Source of the DNA: Nitrosopumilus ureiphilus | GTDB taxonomy: Archaea > Thermoproteota > Nitrososphaeria > Nitrososphaerales > Nitrosopumilaceae | Assembly (NCBI RefSeq): GCF_013407185.1 | Contig: NZ_CP026995.1 | Span: 685,578 to 749,577 of the forward strand | Reading direction: 5' to 3' | DNA length: 64,000 bases | Part shown: in pieces, positions 16,046-24,526 of the stretch | Layout: each line of letters opens with the position of its first letter | Numbering within the stretch: the first letter of the stretch is position 1 | Translations under genes and position numbers: made by a program | Notes under the pieces: generated by a model | The model's input: the letters and a program-made list of their open reading frames with translations, nothing else | Databases searched by the model: none | Told to the model about the DNA's origin: nothing

Positions 16046-16135
16046 AGATAGTAATCAACTAGTAAAAACATCAATGATGTTGGAACCAGAACACAGAGTT
16101 GTCATTGGATAACTACTTGGTTTTGATTACTATCT
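16046..16135 (-). repeat. inverted-repeat element, copy 3
   Basis: The ends AGATAGTAATCAA (16046-16058) and TTGATTACTATCT (16123-16135) pair over 13 bp. Read on the minus strand, the interior begins AAAACCAAGTA and contains ATCCAATGAC, aligning with copies 1 and 2. A second stem position has changed G-C to A-T on both sides, a further compensatory change. The rest of 15898-16196 shows nothing I can name. Confidence 0.55.
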
Positions 16136-16196
16136 CATTTTTCTGCAATTCACAACATCGATTCATCAATACTTTTAAAACTCTCGAAATATTCTG

Positions 16197-16644
16197 TTAG
16201 GTTATTTCAAGATCATCATTCAATTCAGTCATAAACTTTTGAGAATAAAAAATATCTAGTCCCATATTGGAATTGACTCCATCGACTATAGTTAGGATGT
16301 TTTTGATGTTGCCAAATTCCTCACCTTCCAAGCTGACAAACAAGAGATGATCATTTGGAATAGGTACGTAATTCTCTTGATTTTCTCATATGCAGCAATT
16401 GCATATTTGCCCTTCCCAATCTTGGATGATGGCTCATTACGTTTTTCCAGGACTCAAGAGATCTTTTCAAAGATTCCATTGTTTCATCTGCAGTGAGATA
16501 ACTGAATGTGTTATTTGGGATGCTATTCCATAAAACATTGCCGTCATGATCACAAATTATTGCAATCCTGGATCTAGGAATTTCGTCTAAGATCATGTTA
16601 AGCGGTTTTTCTTCATTCCCATTGATACTTTGTGTGATAGACAT
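16197..16644 (-). pseudogene. roadblock/LC7-like protein broken by frameshifts
   Basis: From ATG 16644 the frame reads ILDEIPRSRIAIICDHDG... ETMESLKRSLESWKNV and then leaves the sensible frame after SHHP. The next frame continues IGKGKYAIAAYEKIKRITY, and a third continues PNDHLLFVSLEGEEFG to a TAA at 16197-16199. Rejoined they form a single domain of about 145 residues resembling roadblock/LC7 or profilin-like folds. Two separate shifts argue for true decay rather than one sequencing error. Confidence 0.55.
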
Positions 16645-16746
16645 TACAATTGAATGTAATTAAAGCAAGTTGATCTTGACGTTTAATTCTCTTTAGTATT
16701 ATTTGAAAATTAGCTTTTGTATGTTTAACAAATTTTTAGATGTTCA

Positions 16747-17271
16747 TTATTCTTGTTCATTGACAACCTGTAATGTCATGCTAGTTTTGATCTTTGGTAA
16801 TTCACGTATGGCCTTTGTCAGAACGTGCTCTAATGTATTATTATCTAAGGCCTCAACTTTACAAATAACATCATAAAACCCAAAAACCACATCGGCTTCT
16901 TTCACCTCAGGTATGTGGCTAAGATTTTTCAATGTGGGATATTCTTCTCCCTTATCACAATGAATTACAACATATGCTTGAGCAAGATTTTGTCCAAGCA
17001 TAGCTCCAATTAATTTCTCAGATGCTTGAAATAATTCCTCTGATTCCGAACGAGTCAAGGTTACTGTGGATTGAATTTTTGGCATTTTACGTATAGTTCC
17101 AGTAATAATCTCTCGAATCTTCTCTTCAGAATCTGATTCCACTTGTACGATTATATCATAAAGACCAAGCGTTCCATGGGCTTCTTTTACACCTTCAATT
17201 TTTTTCAGTGAAGAGATGACTTCTTTTTCAGAACCCAAATTACAGGTCATCAGGACATAGGATCTTGCCAT
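16747..17271 (-). CDS. tandem double-RAM protein
   Basis: Two RAM domains: 1-78 (RSYVLMTCNLGSE... GTLGLYDIIVQVE... STVTLTR) and about 95-172 (AQAYVVIHCDKGEE... GFYDVICKVE... TSMTLQV). The linker begins with a helical stretch also present at 14847-15377, so the two proteins are paralogues. It has no DNA-binding domain. With the others this makes five HTH-less RAM proteins within about 12 kb. Confidence 0.8.
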   Translation of the reverse strand: MARSYVLMTCNLGSEKEVISSLKKIEGVKEAHGTLGLYDIIVQVESDSEEKIREIITGTIRKMPKIQSTVTLTRSESEELFQASEKLIGAMLGQNLAQAYVVIHCDKGEEYPTLKNLSHIPEVKEADVVFGFYDVICKVEALDNNTLEHVLTKAIRELPKIKTSMTLQVVNEQE

Positions 17272-17376
17272 TTTGCTATGTCCTCCTTTTCAAAAATGAA
17301 CTATGCTGAAACATCAAAATAATTACATTATAATAGAATAAAAGACTTCCAGAATGATTATTTCTCAATTATATTT

Positions 17377-17559
17377 TCAAGGGTTTCGGGGTGTCTCGGA
17401 GTTTTTTCGTTTAACTGACTCCATAATGGTTTCCTTTGAATAATCAATTCCATGTTCATTATTCATATGCTCCCAAAAATCAAAAACTATTTTCTCAGCA
17501 TTTCCTTTGGAAACATAATTGCACCCAAAACCATACTCACGACACCTAAGATTTGCCAC
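17377..17559 (-). CDS. DUF1059-type small protein
   Basis: The 60-residue product has the family layout: a short N-terminal strand with Cys (NLRCREYGFGCNYV), a helix that binds the next strand (AEKIVFDFWEHMNNEHGID) and a charged tail. DUF1059 proteins are small, soluble and of unknown function. The two cysteines and the EH...EHG histidines are conserved features that could bind metal. The family call is from memory of the motif. Confidence 0.65.
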   Translation of the reverse strand: MANLRCREYGFGCNYVSKGNAEKIVFDFWEHMNNEHGIDYSKETIMESVKRKNSETPRNP

Positions 17560-17667
17560 AATATCTGTATCACTACATAAAATAAAAAGATCATTTTAAA
17601 AATTCCAAAATTTGTTATCTTTTTTGGATTAAATTGAATAGTTGTAAAGATAAAACAGAACAGGTTT

Positions 17668-18090
17668 TCATGTTTTTAATTTTTCTTCGTACATGGACAT
17701 CAAAAATTCCATAATTTCCTTATTCATTGATGTAAAAGATTTTGTGGTGTCATTGAATGTGGCAAATGCTTGTTTTGTTGTCACAACTGTATCAAATATG
17801 ATCTTGTTTTGTTGGAGATATGCTTGAATTGAGAGTTCAGTCATTTCATGAATAGTTTGCAGAGTTGATTCAGATACATTTGGTACAAAACCCGCATTAT
17901 TTGCATATTCTAGTTCTAGTGAAATAGCAGAATTTATCACGGTTTTCCAGGCATCAATATAATCTTGCTGAAGTCTCACTATTGATTGATGATATTTGGG
18001 AGATATTTTTTTAGTTGCATCAAAAAATCTGGCATTGTTTGTTTTAGATATTGTAAAGATGTCTTTATGTTTTTGAAGGAATTCATTCAT
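17668..18090 (-). CDS. helical hypothetical protein, possibly phasin-like
   Basis: An almost all-helical 140-residue protein, without Cys or membrane segments, with long amphipathic stretches (QQDYIDAWKTVINSAISLEL; IQAYLQQNKIIFDTVV). This pattern resembles phasins, which coat polyhydroxyalkanoate granules; thaumarchaea carry PHA synthase genes, though none lies in this window. The C-terminal phrase IMEFLMSMYEE recurs in the next small protein (IMEFLRTHYDY), hinting at a shared partner. Weak assignment. Confidence 0.5.
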   Translation of the reverse strand: MNEFLQKHKDIFTISKTNNARFFDATKKISPKYHQSIVRLQQDYIDAWKTVINSAISLELEYANNAGFVPNVSESTLQTIHEMTELSIQAYLQQNKIIFDTVVTTKQAFATFNDTTKSFTSMNKEIMEFLMSMYEEKLKT

Positions 18091-18156
18091 GCATGTATCA
18101 TGAATAACGGTTTAGATAAGAATGCTCATTGGAAAACTAAACATATGTTCAAAAAA

Positions 18157-18411
18157 CTATGCTGGGACAGATAATTTTTGTAGATAGTCATAATGAGTTC
18201 TCAAAAATTCCATTATTTCTCTATCTTCATTTTTGTCAATGGGGGCTCCATTTGCAAGAATGCTCAGATATTTTAAATCAGATTCTAGTAAACGGAGTGA
18301 CTTTTTTATTCCCTTGTCATATTTCATCCTCAAAAATTCTATAATGTTGTCCTCTATTCGTAAAATATCATCTTCTAAATTTTTAATATCTAGGCGAATA
18401 TTATCTTGCAT
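18157..18411 (-). CDS. small coiled-coil hypothetical protein
   Basis: An 84-residue helical protein with heptad-like repeats (IRLDIKNLEDDILRIEDNII) and two copies of an EFLR motif (IIEFLRMKYDK and IMEFLRTHYDY). No enzyme motif is visible. It precedes the phasin-like gene on the same strand with a 66-base gap and shares its EFL(R/M) motif, so both may act in the same assembly. Confidence 0.5.
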   Translation of the reverse strand: MQDNIRLDIKNLEDDILRIEDNIIEFLRMKYDKGIKKSLRLLESDLKYLSILANGAPIDKNEDREIMEFLRTHYDYLQKLSVPA

Positions 18412-18549
18412 TAAAACTCTAAAAATAACCTCAAAAATAACCTTAATTCTTTAATTTCTTAATTGTTGTAAAAATAATTGAAAAAAATTAAACAAATTTT
18501 TTGATTGACATTAATTGTTATACTAATTCCCATTCAATTTGATATGATT

Positions 18550-18707
18550 CTAGAATATTTTAAAATCAATTTGATTCTCAGGCGATAGTTCTTTTTTGAT
18601 AACTGCAATTGTTCTGTCTAATGATTTGTCAAATTCGTAGATTGAAGAATTATTTGATTGAGATGGTAGTTTTTGACTTATAGAATATGATGAATCATCT
18701 AGGGCTT
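18550..18707 (-). other. open frame without a start, possible gene fragment
   Basis: Between the coiled-coil gene and the tRNA a minus-strand frame reads SYSISQKLPSQSNNSS and then EFDKSLDRTIAVIKKELSPE, ending at TAG 18550. The upstream TAA leaves no usable ATG, GTG or TTG. Composition is protein-like, so it may be the tail of a lost gene. The rest of 18412-18722 shows nothing else. Confidence 0.3.
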
Positions 18708-18722
18708 AAACTATGATTGTGG

Positions 18723-18846
18723 TCCCAAGCGAAGGAATTGAACCTTCGACAACCCGGTTTCTGTATGCCTGATATGCTGTTATTCGGTCAGCCATCTAAA
18801 GCCAACAACTACAGCCGGAAGCTCTACCAGGCTGAGCTAGCTTGGG
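18723..18846 (-). tRNA. tRNA-Tyr (GTA) with a 50-nt intron
   Basis: The minus strand folds as a cloverleaf: acceptor CCCAAGC/GCTTGGG, D stem GCTC/GAGC, anticodon stem TCCGG/CCGGG with loop CTGTAG-A giving anticodon GTA, T stem GAAGG/CCTTC around TTCAATT, and discriminator A at 18723. The anticodon loop is split after position 37 by an intron at 18759-18808, the standard archaeal site; CTGT in exon 1 can pair with ACAG in the intron, as a bulge-helix-bulge cut by the splicing endonuclease requires. The CCA end is not encoded. Confidence 0.9.
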
Positions 18847-18955
18847 ACAAGAGAAACGAGGATCTCTGGTATTAAAAAACTATCGTAGATGATTTCATCT
18901 TTGATCGTTATATTCATTATAAGCATAAATAGCGTAAAAAATTCTTGAATATCTA

Positions 18956-19567
18956 GTGTCCCAACTAGAGATTTCTTATTCTGGTTATGTATGTGCTCCA
19001 TATTTGCATACACATGAATCCGTAGAGCTAAAGGAATCTTGGATTAATTCAAAAAACATTGAAAAATTATTTTTTGTTACAGGTACATTTTCCACTGAAA
19101 GTAAACCGTATTTCTCTGATTCTACAAATCATTATCTTCTAGCAAAATTCAAAGACAGTGCAAAGGTATCCAAGAATCTCATTGAACACAATCAAGACAA
19201 AACCTCCTTTGTATTTAACATCCATGATGATTTATTCCAAAGAGAAGTAGATGGAGAAACGAATTTTGTGACCGTTTATTATTTAGAATATGGAGAAGAT
19301 GGAGAAGATTTTCAAGAAATTGCAAACCTCTTGCTAAAAAGAGAAAAGATCGAGAAAGCAGGATTTGGAAACATGAATACATTTTGTGTCACTCCATCAA
19401 AATTCACCTTTCCATACTCTGAACACATTGTAGTCATTGAAGTTGCAAGTGAAAAGAGTCATCAAAGCGTTAAGAAATATTGTGAGCAAACAAGACGAGA
19501 TGTCAATAGAAAAGGGATGACGATGACTAATTTAATGAGTCTATCGATTCTTGATAAATTAAAGTAG
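18956..19567 (+). CDS. conserved hypothetical protein
   Basis: The 203-residue soluble protein begins with GTG (MSQLEISYSGYVCAPYLHTHES). It mixes strands and acidic loops and has no membrane segment or known catalytic motif. It sits between tRNA-Tyr and aIF5A, only 33 bases before the latter, so it may share its transcript. Family not recognised. Confidence 0.65.
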   Translation: MSQLEISYSGYVCAPYLHTHESVELKESWINSKNIEKLFFVTGTFSTESKPYFSDSTNHYLLAKFKDSAKVSKNLIEHNQDKTSFVFNIHDDLFQREVDGETNFVTVYYLEYGEDGEDFQEIANLLLKREKIEKAGFGNMNTFCVTPSKFTFPYSEHIVVIEVASEKSHQSVKKYCEQTRRDVNRKGMTMTNLMSLSILDKLK

Positions 19568-19600
19568 AAAAGTTAAATATTCGACCAAAAACTGTTTTTC

Positions 19601-20011
19601 ATGAGTAAACCCTCAGATCTTGGTTCTTTGAAAATAGGATCTTACATTTTATTGCCACATACTGATCAACCTAGTGGCGAACCATGTAGAATTGTTGAAT
19701 ATGATACATCAAAGCCTGGAAAACACGGTGCTGCAAAAGCTCGAATCGTAGGTGAAGGAATTTTTGATGGCCAAAAAAGACCTCTTGTAGGCCCAGTCAG
19801 CATGCAAATTCATGTTCCAATGATTAACAAAAAAGTTGGACAAATTATCTCAATTAATGGTGATACAGTTCAAGTAATGGATTCAGAAACATTTGAGACC
19901 ATCGATATTGCATTAATTGATGATGAAGTCAAAGGCAAATTGGAAAATGGACAAAATGTGGAATACTGGGTCGTTATGGATAAAACTAAAATCATGCGTA
20001 TCAAATCCTAA
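19601..20011 (+). CDS. translation initiation factor aIF5A
   Basis: The 136-residue archaeal homologue of eIF5A/EF-P, which relieves ribosome stalling at proline-rich sequences. The N-terminal SH3-like domain carries the hypusination loop SKPGKHGAAKAR with Lys41 as the modified residue; a C-terminal OB domain follows. Length and motifs are canonical. It precedes Dph6 and SRP54, a translation-related neighbourhood. Confidence 0.95.
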   Translation: MSKPSDLGSLKIGSYILLPHTDQPSGEPCRIVEYDTSKPGKHGAAKARIVGEGIFDGQKRPLVGPVSMQIHVPMINKKVGQIISINGDTVQVMDSETFETIDIALIDDEVKGKLENGQNVEYWVVMDKTKIMRIKS

Positions 20012-20127
20012 TTTGGATGCTGATGATGAGCGGAAAAGCCGTCTGAATGTTGATGAGGATTATGAGTGATGAAGCATCTTTTTTCAACAAATCTCAAAAG
20101 TTTGTTGAATGAAATATTTTTTAGATT

Positions 20128-20817
20128 ATGAAATTAGCTTCTCTTTTTTCAGGTGGCAAGGATAGCACGTATGCAATTTACCTTGCTCAAAAACAGGGAC
20201 ACAAGGTAGCATGTCTCTTGAGTGTTTTTACAAAATCTGGTGATAGTCATTTGCTGCATCATCCCAATATTCAATGGACAAAACTACAATCTGAATCTAT
20301 GAAAATTCCTCAATTGACGATAAATTCTGATTCTGATGATACTGGTGATGAATTAATTTTATTAGAACAATTACTGCAAAAAGCAATTGACCAATATCAA
20401 ATTCAAGGTTTAGTTCATGGTGGAATTAAAAGTAATTTCCAAAAAGAAAAATTTGAAACACTTTGCTCTAAATTAAATTTGATTTCTATATCTCCTTTAT
20501 GGAATTCAGAACCAGAAAAATACATGCGTGATTTAATTGATTCAAATTTTAATTTCATAATTACTTCTGTTTCTTCGGATGGCTTGGATGATTCTTGGCT
20601 TGGGAAATCTATTTCAAAGTCTGATGTTGATACTTTGAAACATTTGTCTGAAAAATTTGGATTCAACTTAAATTTTGAAGGAGGTGAAGCAGAAACATTT
20701 GTGATTAACTGCCCTCTGTTTTCAAATCCGATCATTGTTAAAGAATCAAGAAAAGAATGGGATGGCTATAGAGGAAGGTTTGAAATAGTGGATGCGGGGT
20801 TGAATTACAATGCTTGA
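20128..20817 (+). CDS. dph6: diphthine-ammonia ligase (Dph6 family)
   Basis: An ATP-pyrophosphatase that amidates diphthine on elongation factor 2, the last step of diphthamide synthesis. The P-loop FSGGKDSTYA (7-16) is intact, as are the family blocks GLVHGGIKSNFQ, SPLW and GGEAETFV. Length (229) matches archaeal members. The last 8 bases overlap the SRP54 start, so the two are translationally coupled. Confidence 0.88.
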   Translation: MKLASLFSGGKDSTYAIYLAQKQGHKVACLLSVFTKSGDSHLLHHPNIQWTKLQSESMKIPQLTINSDSDDTGDELILLEQLLQKAIDQYQIQGLVHGGIKSNFQKEKFETLCSKLNLISISPLWNSEPEKYMRDLIDSNFNFIITSVSSDGLDDSWLGKSISKSDVDTLKHLSEKFGFNLNFEGGEAETFVINCPLFSNPIIVKESRKEWDGYRGRFEIVDAGLNYNA

Positions 20818-22135
20818 TGGATTAAAGAATAGTTTAGGTGATGCAATCAAAAAAATTGTAAAATCTTCAGGAATTGATGAGGAACTAATCAAAGAACTCT
20901 CTAAAGATGTTCAAAGAGCATTATTGCAATCTGATGTTAATGTGCGATTAGTTTTAGAGATCACAAAACGCCTGGAAGAGAGGGCGCTAGATGAGACTCC
21001 GCCACCAGGTCTTTCACGAAAGGATCACATAGTAAAGATTCTCTATGACGAGCTATCAAAATTACTAGGAAATGAATCAGACTTTGATTTTAAACCTGAT
21101 AAACAAAATAAAATAATTTTACTAGGAATTCAGGGAAGTGGAAAAACTACTGTTGCGTCAAAACTTGCCAAGTTTTTGACAAGGCAGGGACACAAGGTTG
21201 GAGTAATTGGGGCCGATACCTACAGACCTGGTGCATTAGTGCAACTCAGAACAATGTGTGAAAAATCTAATGTTGAAGTTTATGGGGAAGAAAATAACAA
21301 AGATTCACCTAGTATTGTAAAAAATGGATTAAAGCATTTTGAGGGAGAACCATTAGATGTAATTCTTATCGATACTGCAGGTCGTCACAAAGAAGAGCAA
21401 GATTTACTCGATGAGATGGATCGAATTAACAAAGTTACAGACCCTGATTTGGCATTACTTGTAATTGATGGAACAATAGGACAACAATGCTTTAGCCAGG
21501 CAGAAGCATTTCACAAAACGATTCCTGTTGGAGGTGTAATTATTACAAAATTAGACAGCTCAGCTAAAGGTGGAGGGGCACTTGCTGCATCGGCAGCCAC
21601 TGGTGCACAAATAATGTACATTGGTACTGGTGAGAGAATTGATGATTTAGAAAAATTCTCTCCAACCAGATTTGTTGGACGATTACTTGGAATGGGTGAT
21701 ATTCAAGCTATTTTGGATTTGGCAAAACGATTAGAAAATGAAGGAGATGATGTTAGAATGAAAAGAATCTCAAGTGGAAAAATGAATATGGATGATTTCT
21801 TTTACCAATTAGAAGAGGTTACCAAAGTTGGCTCTCTCAAAGGTTTGCTTGATAGTATGCCTGGTTTTTCTGGAATGGTAAAAAATGATCAACTAGATCA
21901 AATGGAAGACCGAGTATCAAAATGGAGATACATTATTCAAAGTATGACTAAAGACGAAAAAGCAGATCCTGATCTAATTAATTCATCACGAATCAAAAGA
22001 ATTGCTCGTGGGTCTGGATGGCCAGAAGGTGAAGTTAAAGAACTATTAAAAAATTATAAAAATTCTAAAAGTATGATGAAGGCATCCAAAGGACGCCAAA
22101 TGCAGGGTACTCTTAGAAAAATGGGATTAGGATAA
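20810..22135 (+). CDS. srp54: signal recognition particle protein SRP54
   Basis: The 441-residue GTPase binds signal peptides and 7S RNA. The N domain (1-95) is followed by the G domain with the P-loop GIQGSGKTT (106-114), DTAGR, TKLD and GGGAL motifs, and the Met-rich M domain from about 300. The M domain contains SRIKRIARGSG, the RNA-binding helix. Complete and canonical. It is flanked by Dph6 and Pus10 on the same strand. Confidence 0.95.
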   Translation: MLDGLKNSLGDAIKKIVKSSGIDEELIKELSKDVQRALLQSDVNVRLVLEITKRLEERALDETPPPGLSRKDHIVKILYDELSKLLGNESDFDFKPDKQNKIILLGIQGSGKTTVASKLAKFLTRQGHKVGVIGADTYRPGALVQLRTMCEKSNVEVYGEENNKDSPSIVKNGLKHFEGEPLDVILIDTAGRHKEEQDLLDEMDRINKVTDPDLALLVIDGTIGQQCFSQAEAFHKTIPVGGVIITKLDSSAKGGGALAASAATGAQIMYIGTGERIDDLEKFSPTRFVGRLLGMGDIQAILDLAKRLENEGDDVRMKRISSGKMNMDDFFYQLEEVTKVGSLKGLLDSMPGFSGMVKNDQLDQMEDRVSKWRYIIQSMTKDEKADPDLINSSRIKRIARGSGWPEGEVKELLKNYKNSKSMMKASKGRQMQGTLRKMGLG

Positions 22136-22157
22136 TATTTCAAACAAATTTTCTAGC

Positions 22158-23303
22158 ATGTCTGACTATCAAAAAATTATTCCTATTGCAAATCAAATCT
22201 TACAAAAACATCCTTTGTGTGATAATTGTTTGGGACGACTATTCTCAAAAAAATTACGTCTATCATCAAACAAACTTTTAGGGAAAAGGCTAAAGAAAAA
22301 TCAAAACTCTACAAAAAAATGTCATATCTGTAAAAACCTATTTGAAAATTTAAATTATTTCTTAAAATTAATGCTTGATATTTCATCAAATTACTCCTAT
22401 GATACATTCAGTATTGGGGCCATGATAAAACCATCTGTTGTAGATAGGGATGATTTTATTCGCTCACAATACAAACTCAAAGGAATTGATGGCATAAAGA
22501 CTGACATTACAAGGGAGTTGGCAAAATCATTTTCTAAAAAAACAAAAAAATTTATTGATACGCAAAATCCAGACGTTGCTTTTACTGTGAATCTAAAAGA
22601 TGAATCTATCCAACTACGTTCAAAATCAATTACTTTCTCTGGAAGATATCTCAAAACTATTCGTGGTATTCCTCAGAAACAAAAACCGTGTGTAAATTGT
22701 TCTGGAAAAGGATGTAGAACGTGTGATTTTCATGGCATTTCGGAATTTGAAAGCATTGAGGGCCAGATCTCAAAACTTCTTTTTGAAAAAATTGGGGGAA
22801 CCACTGCCAAATTCACTTGGATTGGCGGTGAAGACAAATCTAGTTTAGTTTTGGGTACTGGAAGGCCATTTTTTGTTAAGCTTCAAAATCCTTTAAAGCG
22901 AAATTTAAAATTAACTTCTTTTAAGAGTGATTCTCTGAAAATTTTAAATCTCAAATTAGTCCGTGAGTCACCCAAAAATCCTTTAAAATTCAATTCTTCA
23001 ATTCAACTAAAGATTTCTACATCCTTTGATATTGATTCAAAAAATCTTCAAAAATTAAAAATTCTCGAAAAGCATCCTGTAGTAGTTTATGATAAATCAG
23101 GAAAACGATCAGCGAAAAAAATTTTCTTTGTAAAATATAAAAAAAATTCTAAAAATATTTTCACCCTGTCTTTGAAAATTGAGGGAGGTCTGCCAGTTAG
23201 GAGATTTATTGACGGTGATGATGTAACTCCTGGAATTTCTCAGATTCTTGATATTCCATGCAAGTGCCATGAATTTGATTTTAAGGACATTGAAGTGCAA
23301 TAA
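22158..23303 (+). CDS. pus10: tRNA pseudouridine synthase Pus10
   Basis: Makes pseudouridine 54/55 in the tRNA T loop. The N-terminal zinc module has HPLCDNCLGR and CHIC; a middle THUMP-like part is followed by the catalytic block GGEDKSSLVLGTGRPF with the active-site Asp, and a second cysteine set CVNCSGKGCRTC. Compared with the usual GREDVDVR pattern the residues after the catalytic Asp are altered, though the LGTGRPF part is kept. Length (381) is normal for archaea. Confidence 0.88.
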   Translation: MSDYQKIIPIANQILQKHPLCDNCLGRLFSKKLRLSSNKLLGKRLKKNQNSTKKCHICKNLFENLNYFLKLMLDISSNYSYDTFSIGAMIKPSVVDRDDFIRSQYKLKGIDGIKTDITRELAKSFSKKTKKFIDTQNPDVAFTVNLKDESIQLRSKSITFSGRYLKTIRGIPQKQKPCVNCSGKGCRTCDFHGISEFESIEGQISKLLFEKIGGTTAKFTWIGGEDKSSLVLGTGRPFFVKLQNPLKRNLKLTSFKSDSLKILNLKLVRESPKNPLKFNSSIQLKISTSFDIDSKNLQKLKILEKHPVVVYDKSGKRSAKKIFFVKYKKNSKNIFTLSLKIEGGLPVRRFIDGDDVTPGISQILDIPCKCHEFDFKDIEVQ

Positions 23304-23420
23304 TAACAATTAGCTAGTACAAAAACAACTATTTTTAATTAATCTAGGAATAAATGTCAACAAAAGTAGTTGTGATTCCACATTTTCAGGAGTAGGCATT
23401 GACATTGAAAAATTAATCAC

Positions 23421-23594
23421 AGAGTCTATGCAGCTTATGGAGGTGTCTTTATTGTAATGTCTGTGTTCTGGGGATGGTTAATAGATGGAGTAAGACCTGA
23501 CAACTATGACATTATTGGAACAGTAATTGCTGTAATTGGAGTTTTGATAATTTTCTACTATCCAAGAAAAGGAGAGAAGGTTTGGTCGAAATAG
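23421..23594 (+). pseudogene. truncated YnfA/UPF0060 paralogue
   Basis: A frame without a start encodes the second half of a YnfA-type membrane protein (VYAAYGGVFIVMSVFWGWL...DNYDIIGTVIAVIGVLI), closely similar to the C-terminal half of the intact gene that follows. The first half has been lost. Its stop overlaps the start of the intact copy, so the arrangement is a tandem duplication with an internal deletion. Confidence 0.7.
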
Positions 23595-23911
23595 CGTCTA
23601 CTCTTGGCATATTCTTTTTTGCAGCACTGCTAGAAATTGGTGAAGGTTATCTTTTATGGAAATGGTTGAAAGATCATAAAACAAAAATTTTTGGTTTGGT
23701 TGGAGCATTAATTTTATTTTCTTATGGAATTGTCATGACTTTGCAACCTGCAGACTTTGGTAAAGTGTATGCAACGTATGGGGGAATCTTTATTGTATCA
23801 TCAATAATTTGGGGATATTGGGTTGACAAGAAAAAGCCAGATAGATTTGAGATTATTGGATCAGTAGTAGTTTTGATTGGTATTGCTGTAATGTTTTATT
23901 TTTCAAGATAG
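23582..23911 (+). CDS. YnfA/UPF0060-family membrane protein
   Basis: The 109 residues make four transmembrane helices in the YnfA pattern (FFFAALLEIGEGYLLWKWL; VYATYGGIFIVSSIIWGYW). UPF0060 proteins resemble small multidrug transporters; their substrate is unknown. The TTG start is preceded by a GGAGAGAAGG Shine-Dalgarno inside the remnant of a duplicated copy upstream. Confidence 0.8.
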   Translation: MVEIASTLGIFFFAALLEIGEGYLLWKWLKDHKTKIFGLVGALILFSYGIVMTLQPADFGKVYATYGGIFIVSSIIWGYWVDKKKPDRFEIIGSVVVLIGIAVMFYFSR

Positions 23912-23947
23912 ACTTTTTCTTTTAATGGCTGTCTATAAGGAATAATT

Positions 23948-24097
23948 CTAATCTTTGCTTAGAGTAGCAGTGTAGTTTGGGTCGTTTTTGACTGCCTCTC
24001 GAGATCTTTTATCAATAGCAACAATGTATGAATCTAGACATCCTTGAGAGCAAAATTTGGCATTACCCATTGTACAATTCAAATAGAAAGCGAACAT
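23948..24097 (-). CDS. 49-residue TRASH/MYM-like miniprotein
   Basis: ATG 24097 to TAG 23948. The product has CTMGNAKFCSQGCLDSYI, where the FCSQGC-x3-Y pattern resembles the second half of a TRASH or MYM zinc finger, with an upstream Cys as third ligand. Such domains bind heavy metals. It is separate from the copper island 3 kb away and lacks the palindromic operator found there. Confidence 0.45.
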   Translation of the reverse strand: MFAFYLNCTMGNAKFCSQGCLDSYIVAIDKRSREAVKNDPNYTATLSKD

Positions 24098-24248
24098 GGG
24101 CTAATGGATCTTGATAATTAGAAATAATGTGCTAGTTTGATTAATTGATTTTAAAAAATCAAATTTTTGATAGATATTGAAATAATTTAATTGGTACAAT
24201 GGTAAAACATATCTGTAATTATTATACTAGTTTTTTAGACTTTGAGTA

Positions 24249-24524
24249 TTGTTTGAAAATTCAAAGTTTACAATTTTTCTTGTAATTGCCATAGTAGGAG
24301 TAGCAGTGTCATTATTTGCATATCTTAATTGGTATGTTGCACCTGATGAAGTGACTGAAAAAGTCAAAATTATTGCAAATACTGCTGATGGATGTATTGC
24401 TGAATCCTATGATGGATTTTCTGTAAATATTGGTCCATGTGACGCAAAGGCAGGAGATATCATAGTTGGAACGTATGACAAGAAAATCAATGAACGTGCA
24501 ATTTTGATGAATCCTACGAGATAG
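24249..24524 (+). CDS. small membrane-anchored protein
   Basis: TTG start, 91 residues, with an N-terminal transmembrane helix (about 7-28) and a small extracytoplasmic domain that contains two cysteines, in GCIAES and GPCDAK, likely a disulfide. The next gene starts two bases after its stop, so they are an operon. No family recognised. Confidence 0.55.
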   Translation: MFENSKFTIFLVIAIVGVAVSLFAYLNWYVAPDEVTEKVKIIANTADGCIAESYDGFSVNIGPCDAKAGDIIVGTYDKKINERAILMNPTR

Positions 24525-24526
24525 AT

